Positions 1 to 5,399 of a stretch of DNA of 11,665 nt are shown piece by piece. The position numbers and the translations under genes were made by a program. The stretch lies in the NCBI GenBank assembly GCA_039180865.1, contig JBCDCZ010000133.1, positions 1 through 11,665 on the forward strand, given 5' to 3'. The notes under the pieces were generated by a model. That model saw nothing but the letters and a program-made list of their open reading frames with translations. It did no database searches and had not been told where the DNA came from. Positions within the stretch are counted from its first letter, which is position 1; every line of letters starts with the position of its first letter. The DNA is from JBCDCU01 sp039180865 (lineage in GTDB: Bacteria > Pseudomonadota > Alphaproteobacteria > Rhizobiales > JACESI01).

Positions 1-15
1 AATGCTCACTCAATC

Positions 16-198
16 ATGATCAATCGATCCGCCAGCCTCATTTCCGGATTTCTTGCGAGCATTATCGGGTTTTTATATTATGATTTGGCTTGGCCCAATT
101 CTGACCAATGGCTGCTGGCAGGATTCACGTCTGGGGCGCTGATAATCTTAGGTTTTGATACGCTTAGAAGACAAAATTTGCGTGACAGGCCGGGCTAA
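16..198 (+). CDS. small two-helix membrane protein, hypothetical, possibly 5' partial
   Basis: I do not recognise a family. The 60-residue product has two hydrophobic stretches, about residues 7-24 and 32-46. They are separated by a short polar loop rich in Trp, Asn and Asp and followed by an Arg-rich tail, so it would be a small inner-membrane protein with two helices. The ATG at 16 has no clear ribosome binding site. The frame stays open to the left edge of the window, so the true start may lie upstream and outside it. It lies about 450 bases from hmuT on the same strand, with a gene-free stretch between, so a role in heme uptake is not implied. It could be the C-terminal end of a longer membrane protein, or spurious. 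Confidence 0.45.
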   Translation: MINRSASLISGFLASIIGFLYYDLAWPNSDQWLLAGFTSGALIILGFDTLRRQNLRDRPG

Positions 199-605
199 AA
201 AGAACCACTCAGAACGACAGATGGTAGAGTCTTTGCACGGGTATTATCGCCACTTGAGCCTTGAGAAATCAAGCAGTATGCTGGGGGGCTTGTGCGAGAA
301 GTCCTGATCCTCGACAGAAAAAGTGTGCTGCTGATTGCACGCAAGCAATAATGCTTTACGCCTCGGCTTCAGGACCAGCTGGTTTGGACGTGCACAGGTC
401 TTAGTCGCCGGTGGGGTTCGAGCCGTGAGAGCGCGCAATTCTACAGATCGGCACGCACACAAAATCTCGTATTTGGAGTGAAATCCGTACGCTCAAAACA
501 GATATTCCGACTTTAGTTTGGGTCTGCCACCTCTTGCGTTGGGCAATATCAAGTCAGCATCAACGCAATCTGCCTCTACCATTCCAGCCGAGATATGCTA
601 TGATA
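199..605. other. gene-free stretch upstream of hmuT
   Basis: No convincing protein-coding gene or RNA gene is visible in these roughly 400 bases. The only sizeable open frame, on the minus strand at 244-462, has a product without a recognisable domain. Short inverted repeats are present: AAGCA/TGCTT around 343-356, and an imperfect pairing of GCTTGTGC near 289 with GCACGCAAGC near 337. None is followed by a T-run. The right end should hold the hmuTUV promoter; TATGAT at 599-604 is a possible -10 element, but no good -35 partner is seen. A small RNA or a decayed gene remains possible. Confidence 0.4.
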
Positions 606-606
606 T

Positions 607-625
607 GCAAATCGGTCTCATTCTC
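607..625 (+). promoter_or_regulatory. candidate Fur box upstream of hmuTUV
   Basis: The 19 bases GCAAATCGGTCTCATTCTC match the classical Fur consensus GATAATGATAATCATTATC at 11 of 19 positions by hand count. The ends GCAAAT and ATTCTC occur at the same spacing in the site before the heme receptor (5353-5371). The site begins 3 bases after a possible -10 element (TATGAT, 599-604) and ends 21 bases before the hmuT start codon, a sensible place for repression by iron-loaded Fur. It is a consensus match only; binding is inferred. Confidence 0.55.
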
Positions 626-646
626 AACTGGGAGCTGTGAAACAGT

Positions 647-1507
647 ATGAGTTCTTTCACCAGGCTATTTGCGACAGCTGCCGTCGCAGCCGCGCTATAC
701 CCAATCTCCTCAGCGCAGGAACGCATCGTTTCAGTTGGCGGCGACGTTACAGAAGTGATTTTCGAGTTGGGGCTTGGCGATAGAATTGTTGCGGTCGACA
801 CGACCAGTGTTTACCCGCTGCCTGCCCTGGCGTTGCCAAAAGTTGGCTACGTGCGTCAATTGTCGGCAGAGGGCGTTCTGTCTGTAGAACCGGACATGAT
901 CATCATTAGCGGTGCGGCCGGTCCCATCGGTGCCGTTGAGCAGTTGCGTGCATCGGGGGTGGATATGGTCGAGATGGAGACCAGTTATTCCATTGACGCC
1001 ACACTAGAGAAAACCCGGATAATCGCTGAAGCCTTAGGTGTTGAACAAAAAGGCGAGTCTCTTGTCAGCGAAGTGCAGGCCAGTTGGGCAGAAGCGTCTG
1101 AGAAGATAGAAGCGCTCGAGTTTGAACCCACAGTCTTATTTTTCACAGCTGTTGGCGATGGAGCACCGCGCGCGGCCGGCGTCGAAACCGCGGCTCAAGG
1201 CGTAATCGATATGATTGGCGGGATAAACGTATTTGGAGACTATTCTGGATATAAACCACTCTCTCTGGAGGCTGCGGTTGCAGCAGATCCTGACATAATC
1301 TTGGTTATGGCGCATAATGCTTTGGCGCTTGGCGGCAAAGACAAAGTCGTTAACCACCCTGCCCTGTCTCTGACGACCGCGGCACAATCTGGAAATGTTT
1401 TCCTCGTAGATGCCACCCGCGTCATGCAATTCGGCCCCCGAACGCCCGAGGCTGCTGCTGATCTTGCTGAAGACATCAAGGAAAACATGGTCAGAAATGG
1501 AAGCTAG
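647..1507 (+). CDS. hmuT: periplasmic heme-binding protein of the heme ABC transporter, HmuT
   Basis: This 286-residue protein would bind heme released by the outer-membrane receptor and deliver it to the HmuU permease. It starts with a signal peptide (hydrophobic residues about 7-20, cleavage probably after SSA at 21-23). The rest is a periplasmic-binding-protein fold of the BtuF/FhuD/HmuT type (PF01497), beginning at ERIVSVGGDVTEVIFELG. The segment GYVRQLSAEGVLSVEPD at residues 67-83 is characteristic of HmuT/ShuT; its Tyr68 corresponds to the tyrosine that ligates heme iron in that family. The length is normal. The ATG at 647 is chosen because the signal peptide starts there. The nearest purine-rich motif, GGGAG at 630-634, lies rather far upstream (12 bases), so initiation may be modest. 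The gene is first in hmuTUV and overlaps hmuU by 11 bases. A cobalamin or siderophore binding protein is the alternative, but the neighbours and the Tyr motif favour heme. Confidence 0.92.
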   Translation: MSSFTRLFATAAVAAALYPISSAQERIVSVGGDVTEVIFELGLGDRIVAVDTTSVYPLPALALPKVGYVRQLSAEGVLSVEPDMIIISGAAGPIGAVEQLRASGVDMVEMETSYSIDATLEKTRIIAEALGVEQKGESLVSEVQASWAEASEKIEALEFEPTVLFFTAVGDGAPRAAGVETAAQGVIDMIGGINVFGDYSGYKPLSLEAAVAADPDIILVMAHNALALGGKDKVVNHPALSLTTAAQSGNVFLVDATRVMQFGPRTPEAAADLAEDIKENMVRNGS

Positions 1508-2603
1508 CCCGCCGGCCTTGGAAGCCGCTTCAAGTGCTAATCTGAACACCAATCGAGAACGGATTGGTGTTCTTGTTTTGGCAGGTGCCGCTCTCCTTGC
1601 CATGATTGGTATGGCGATCGGGGTTTTGGTTGGGCCACTACAGATCACACTCAGCGAATTCTCAGCTGTCGCTTTAAGTTGGGTCGGGATCGGAGATGCT
1701 GAAAGCGTGTCGCGGGTGAAAACCGGCGTCATTGAAAATATCCGTGCACCGCGATCCGTGCTTGGCGCTTTGGTCGGGGCGTCTCTTGGCATTGCCGGCG
1801 CTGCCATGCAGGGATTTTTCAGAAACCCGCTCGCAGACCCAGGATTGATTGGCGTGTCGACTGGCGGCGCGCTCGCCGCTGTGGCCGTCATCGTCTTGGG
1901 TGGAACCCTGCTTTCCCCCATACTGGTATTCCTCGGGGCCTTTGCCCTACCGATCATCGCGTTTCTCGGATCATTGATCACTGTCGCAATCATTTATCGC
2001 GTGTCTGTGTTCGACGGCCGCGTGATAGTGGCGACGATGCTGCTCGCTGGTGTGGCGGCAAATGCTGTCGCAGCATCAGGGATCGGGTATTTCACGTTTC
2101 TTGCTGATGATGCCCAATTGCGAGATTTGACCTTTTGGACCCTTGGTTCGCTTGGCGGGGCGATCTGGGACCGAGTTCTGCCAGCCGCTTTACTGATGTT
2201 AATTTCAATCGCTGGGCTGCTGACACTTGCGCGACCGCTAAATTGTTTGCTGTTGGGGGAGGCGGATGCTGAAACGCTTGGCATTGATGTTGAAGCGACA
2301 AAACGAAAAGCTGCTTTTCTGACCGCCCTCGGCGTTGGCGCTGCCACCGCAGTTTGCGGGGTTATCAATTTCGTCGGGCTGGTCGTCCCGCATGTGGTAC
2401 GTCTTATCACGGGTCCTGATCACCGTTTCGTTCTGCCAGGCTCAGCCCTTTTGGGCGCGGCCCTTGTGTTGTTCTCGGACCTCGTTGCGCGGGTCTCTGT
2501 TGCGCCTGCGGAACTCCCTTTGGGCGTTGTTACAGCGGCTATTGGTGCTCCATTTTTCTTCTGGCTCTTGATCCGAGACAAACGAACGAGCGGGCTCGGT
2601 TGA
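1497..2603 (+). CDS. hmuU: heme ABC transporter permease, HmuU
   Basis: This is an inner-membrane permease of the FecCD/BtuC family (PF01032). It would form the homodimeric channel through which HmuT-bound heme enters the cytosol. With the ATG at 1497 it has 368 residues, close to the family norm. A longer open frame reaches back to 1410, but its first 29 residues are read from the 3' end of hmuT and are not hydrophobic, so I reject that start. The family signature is clear: IRAPR at residues 82-86, followed by GAAMQGFFRNPLADP at 101-115. About ten hydrophobic segments follow. Near the C-terminus GEADAETLGID and GLVVPHVVRLI are the loops that usually contact the ATPase. The start overlaps the end of hmuT by 11 bases, and its TGA overlaps the hmuV ATG by one base, so the three genes are probably translationally coupled. 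Confidence 0.93.
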   Translation: MEASPPALEAASSANLNTNRERIGVLVLAGAALLAMIGMAIGVLVGPLQITLSEFSAVALSWVGIGDAESVSRVKTGVIENIRAPRSVLGALVGASLGIAGAAMQGFFRNPLADPGLIGVSTGGALAAVAVIVLGGTLLSPILVFLGAFALPIIAFLGSLITVAIIYRVSVFDGRVIVATMLLAGVAANAVAASGIGYFTFLADDAQLRDLTFWTLGSLGGAIWDRVLPAALLMLISIAGLLTLARPLNCLLLGEADAETLGIDVEATKRKAAFLTALGVGAATAVCGVINFVGLVVPHVVRLITGPDHRFVLPGSALLGAALVLFSDLVARVSVAPAELPLGVVTAAIGAPFFFWLLIRDKRTSGLG

Positions 2604-3355
2604 TGGCGGCGCAGCTTAAAAACGTAAGTATTATTCGCTCAGGCCGCGCGATCCTTGAGGATGCAACGGGTGCGTGCCAACCGGCGCGCTTCACTGCTTT
2701 TTGTGGACCAAATGGAGCCGGTAAAACAACGGCTCTTTCTGTCCTAACAGGCGCATTGAGACCGGACCGGGGCTCTGCTGCTTTAAGCGGACAGGACATT
2801 CGCACGGTCGATCGCGGGAGGCTTGCAAGACAACGCGCCGTCGTGGCTCAGACGAGCGCTTTAACGTTTCCGTTCCAATCCTACGAAGTTGTCTCAATGG
2901 GGCGCGCTCCGCATCTTGGCCGCACAACCCGCCAAGTCGACCTCGAAATCGTCAATGAGGCGCTTCGTAAGATGGACGTGACGCACCTTGCGGAACGAAA
3001 CTACCTGACTTTGTCCGGCGGCGAACGCAAGCGCGTCGATATCGCGCGAGCCCTGGCGCAAGTTTGGGAGGCTCCCGAAGCAGGCGGCACACGATGGCTA
3101 TTTCTCGATGAGCCGACGGCGGCGCTGGATCTAAAATACCAAATCTCGCTGATGCGCGAGTTGCAAGATCTGAAGCAAAAAGGCTGGGGCATTGTCGCTG
3201 TGCTGCACGACTTACACTTGGTCAAAAAATTTGCTGACCATGTCTGGCTGTTCAAGAATGGAAAAGTAGAGGCAATTGGCGAGGCAAAATCGGTTCTAAC
3301 AGCCGAGCGGATACAATCGGTTTTCGAACTCGATGCGCCTTATACCCTGCCTTAA
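2603..3355 (+). CDS. hmuV: heme ABC transporter ATP-binding protein, HmuV
   Basis: This 250-residue ATPase would power heme import through HmuU from the cytoplasmic face. All the standard ABC motifs are present: Walker A GPNGAGKTT at residues 35-43, Q-loop Gln83, signature LSGGE at 137-141 within LSGGERKRVDIARAL, Walker B WLFLDEP at 165-171 with catalytic Glu170, D-loop AALD, and H-loop His202. The insertion APEAGGTRWLFLDEP just before Walker B is typical of HmuV. The start is the ATG in TGATG, overlapping the hmuU stop by one base; a TTG three bases upstream is also in frame but less likely. The stop TAA overlaps the stop codon of the convergent hutX gene, so no terminator lies between the two operons. 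Confidence 0.93.
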   Translation: MAAQLKNVSIIRSGRAILEDATGACQPARFTAFCGPNGAGKTTALSVLTGALRPDRGSAALSGQDIRTVDRGRLARQRAVVAQTSALTFPFQSYEVVSMGRAPHLGRTTRQVDLEIVNEALRKMDVTHLAERNYLTLSGGERKRVDIARALAQVWEAPEAGGTRWLFLDEPTAALDLKYQISLMRELQDLKQKGWGIVAVLHDLHLVKKFADHVWLFKNGKVEAIGEAKSVLTAERIQSVFELDAPYTLP

Positions 3356-3855
3356 TCGGTCAGGCGTGCTTTTAGCGCATCAAAGCGTTTAACCTGCTCA
3401 GGTAACAACTCTCGCGCTTCGTCTCGGCGCACGAATATTTTTAAGATGCTCTCACCCGCCGCGTCGAAAAGCTGCAACGACTTTGATAGGCGTTCACCGC
3501 GCAGGCGTTCGATAAAGACGATATTCTTGCAGGCATCGACGCGCAGGTGCCCTCCGAGCGGATAACCGCCGGCAAAATTATAGTGCCCTCGCGCGACTGA
3601 TGCGCTCGGCAAGTGCGAGACGATTTCAGCGACAATCGAACCGGTTTGAACAATTATAAAAAGTTCGCCCCATTGAGTCAGATCTTCGAGCACTTGGGGC
3701 AAACGATTGGCGTCAAAAATGGCGCGCGTTGGCTCAGGCAATAATTCGACAACCTCAAGGGTCGACAAGGCGTTATCCCGCGCAATCCATTCAAGAAAAC
3801 CATTTTGGTTTTCAGCGAATTGCGCGCGCAGCTCTTCCTTAATCGACGTGTTCAT
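3352..3855 (-). CDS. hutX: cytosolic heme carrier/utilisation protein, HutX/ChuX family
   Basis: The 167-residue protein matches the HutX/ChuX/HuvX family (PF06228) over its whole length. Recognisable landmarks are the segment LTQWGELFIIVQTGSIVAEI, a Gly-His turn (ARGHYNF) and GGHLRVDACKNIVFIERL. These are followed by SLQLFDAAGESILKIFVRRDEARELL near the C-terminus. Family members bind heme in the cytosol and pass it to a heme-degrading enzyme, so this protein would sit between HmuUV and the monooxygenase encoded just upstream. It is the third gene of a minus-strand operon. Its ATG overlaps the TGA of the preceding gene by four bases (ATGA), a sign of translational coupling. Its own stop shares TTAA with the hmuV stop on the other strand. 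Which member of the family it resembles most cannot be told by eye. Confidence 0.85.
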   Translation of the reverse strand: MNTSIKEELRAQFAENQNGFLEWIARDNALSTLEVVELLPEPTRAIFDANRLPQVLEDLTQWGELFIIVQTGSIVAEIVSHLPSASVARGHYNFAGGYPLGGHLRVDACKNIVFIERLRGERLSKSLQLFDAAGESILKIFVRRDEARELLPEQVKRFDALKARLTD

Positions 3856-4178
3856 GCCTTTGCCGTGGCGATCTGCTCCATAACAGGTTCGAAGCCTTCG
3901 AACTCCGGATGTCCGAGATAAACGCCTTTATTGTCCCCGGCATTTCGATGTGCATTGCGAAAGGCCTCGGATTTTGTCCAATCCAAAAAAGCGTCTTGGG
4001 ATGCCCAGATCGTGTGAGAAGCGTAAAGCGTATGATCCTCACGTTCTGGCCCCTTTAGCAACCGGAACTCTTGAAATCCTGGGACAGCATCGAGATGGGT
4101 TTCGCGCGTTTTCCAGATCGTTTCAAAAGCTTCCTCTTGCCCGTGAGCAATTTTGAAGCGGTTCATTGCGATAAACAT
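3852..4178 (-). CDS. IsdG/HmoA-type heme-degrading monooxygenase (ABM fold)
   Basis: This 108-residue protein belongs to the antibiotic-biosynthesis-monooxygenase (ABM, PF03992) superfamily. It resembles the heme-degrading IsdG/HmoA branch. The three residues essential in Staphylococcus aureus IsdG (Asn7, Trp67, His77) have counterparts at Asn6, Trp67 and His77. The context also matches: AFLDWTKSEAFRNAH here against AFTDWLKSDVFKAAH in IsdG as I remember it. It should therefore bind heme in the cytosol and open the porphyrin ring to release iron, using heme supplied by HutX. The ATG at 4178 is preceded by AAGGAG with a six-base spacer; another ATG at 4182 is out of frame. It lies 26 bases after the DUF6607-type gene and overlaps hutX by four bases. 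No HmuO/HemO-type heme oxygenase occurs in the window, so this is the only candidate for heme breakdown. The ring-cleavage products cannot be predicted. Confidence 0.82.
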   Translation of the reverse strand: MFIAMNRFKIAHGQEEAFETIWKTRETHLDAVPGFQEFRLLKGPEREDHTLYASHTIWASQDAFLDWTKSEAFRNAHRNAGDNKGVYLGHPEFEGFEPVMEQIATAKA

Positions 4179-4204
4179 GCATAACTCCTTGCAGGACGTT
4201 TCGG

Positions 4205-5242
4205 TTATTTGACGCTTGCGAGCTCGGTCCTGGGACGCAAACGATCGGCCAGATCGCCGATTTCTGGGGTAACAAAACTATCAATAATCGAACGGGCTTC
4301 GACCAAAGCGGGCGCTAGGTCCTTCTCGCCGTTATTCACTTCCCCGGCGAGCGTCAGAAGCGGCATGTAAAGCGCTTCGGTTTCACCTTCGATGGTGATT
4401 GCAAAACGGTCATGATCAGCTTCGATTGCGGTCCAGTGCGCGCGAACCCCTTCCCAAAAGTCTTCAGTACCTGCCCAATAGTCTTCTGCCGCATCGACGG
4501 GGTAATCATCAAACGCGCGATATGTATTGATCCCGATCTCGCGTACGAGGGCTTGCGGGGCGCCATTCAGAATCAGCTTGGAATTGTCTTGTTCGTGAAC
4601 CCAGCCCCAAGGCGTGATGACATGTCGATTGACCGCATCTACGGCGTGATAATCGTCTCGTGTGGTCATGTCGCGGCGTGGCAGCGGGCGCCACTCTTGC
4701 GGCGGTGTCCATTCGGCAATCCCATCTTCATACGTCCAAGTGCCAACGGCGCCATATCGCGGCGCGTCATCAACCTGATAGACCGTCTGAGACCACGTTC
4801 CCGCACGTTCTGAAATTGGAACGTCCTGCCACGCCCAGGCATTTCCACCGATAAAGGTTAAAACGCGCGCTGGTTCGTATTTCCAGTCTTGTCGCCAATG
4901 CTTGACCACGAAAGGAGATTCGTCCGGTCCAACCACAAGTAAGTGTTGCATGCTGATAAAATCGCCGCGGTCTTCGACGACCAGGACCGTTTCGTGACCG
5001 CCAGAGTGTTTGGGATCTTGTAGCTCATAACAGTCAACGAACGAAACTGTTTCGGTAAAATCAAACGTAACCTTGTAATCGCCCGCCATTGCCAGGATGG
5101 ACTGCCGGTCCTGCTCAAAATTGGACGGCGCTTCCACGATCGTTTCACTTGCGGGCCCAGGCGCGCTCGCTGTTGAGCATCCCGCTACGGAAAACGCCGT
5201 AAGCGCTGTCGCGGACCAAAAACCGACAACGGAAAATTGCAT
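4205..5242 (-). CDS. DUF6607-family lipoprotein, first gene of the heme-degradation operon
   Basis: The function is unknown. I recognise the pattern of the uncharacterised DUF6607 family: SILAMAGDYKVTFDFTET near the N-terminus, then VVKHWRQDWKYEP, QVDDAPRYGAVGTW, WRPLPRRD and ITPWGWVHEQDN. I start it at 5242 and not at the longer open frame to 5290. The ATG at 5242 has an excellent ribosome binding site (AGGAGA, seven bases upstream) and begins a signal peptide ending in the lipobox VAGC with Cys22. The 345-residue product would thus be a lipid-anchored envelope protein. The mature part is rich in Trp and Tyr with no further membrane segment, and may be a beta-rich domain. The gene leads an operon with the IsdG-like enzyme and HutX and is divergent from the heme receptor, so a role in heme capture or handling is likely by association. 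There is no direct evidence for heme binding. Confidence 0.8.
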   Translation of the reverse strand: MQFSVVGFWSATALTAFSVAGCSTASAPGPASETIVEAPSNFEQDRQSILAMAGDYKVTFDFTETVSFVDCYELQDPKHSGGHETVLVVEDRGDFISMQHLLVVGPDESPFVVKHWRQDWKYEPARVLTFIGGNAWAWQDVPISERAGTWSQTVYQVDDAPRYGAVGTWTYEDGIAEWTPPQEWRPLPRRDMTTRDDYHAVDAVNRHVITPWGWVHEQDNSKLILNGAPQALVREIGINTYRAFDDYPVDAAEDYWAGTEDFWEGVRAHWTAIEADHDRFAITIEGETEALYMPLLTLAGEVNNGEKDLAPALVEARSIIDSFVTPEIGDLADRLRPRTELASVK

Positions 5243-5307
5243 TCTTGCTCTCCTGAAAAGCGTTCTGGCCGAGAGGCGGCAACTCTGCACCCTTTCTTAA
5301 CGCAATC

Positions 5308-5326
5308 GAGAATGACTTGCAATTGC
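5308..5326 (-). promoter_or_regulatory. candidate Fur box upstream of the DUF6607-isdG-hutX operon
   Basis: On the plus strand the 19 bases GAGAATGACTTGCAATTGC match the Fur consensus at 11 of 19 positions by hand count. They share AATGA, one base and TTGCAAT, in the same register, with the site before the siderophore receptor (10817-10835). The site lies about 66 bases upstream of the lipoprotein start codon and about 75 bases upstream of the divergent heme receptor, so it could serve either. Assignment to the minus-strand operon rests on proximity. Confidence 0.45.
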
Positions 5327-5352
5327 GGAAAGTTGCGTATACCGACTTTATC

Positions 5353-5371
5353 GCAAATGAGATTTATTCTC
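5353..5371 (+). promoter_or_regulatory. candidate Fur box upstream of the heme receptor
   Basis: The best Fur-like site in the window. GCAAATGAGATTTATTCTC matches the classical 19-base consensus at 13 positions by hand count. It contains a perfect 5-base inverted repeat, TGAGA then five bases then TCTCA (5358-5372). It ends 28 bases before the receptor start codon, where Fur binding would block transcription when iron is abundant. Binding is inferred from sequence and from the function of the gene downstream. Confidence 0.65.
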
Positions 5372-5399
5372 AGGAATTCGATCTACATAGGAATGCGAA

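Noticed and set aside
415..424. GGTTCGAGCC, which resembles the T-arm of a tRNA
   Set aside because: The flanking bases do not form the required 5-base T-stem, and no acceptor, D or anticodon arms can be found around it.
244..462. 72-residue minus-strand open frame in the gene-free stretch
   Set aside because: No ribosome binding site was noticed and the composition is rich in Arg, Lys, Thr and Pro with no recognisable domain; it looks like a chance frame.
1410..1496. N-terminal extension of hmuU
   Set aside because: These 29 codons are the hmuT 3' end read in another frame; the ATG at 1497 gives the normal HmuU length.
1136..1993. 285-residue minus-strand open frame opposite hmuT and hmuU
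   Set aside because: It is antisense to two well-supported genes, has a low-complexity Ala/Pro/Thr/Arg composition and no domain.
5243..5290. 16-residue N-terminal extension of the DUF6607-type lipoprotein
   Set aside because: It would bury the lipoprotein signal peptide behind an Arg-rich segment, and the AGGAGA site clearly serves the ATG at 5242.
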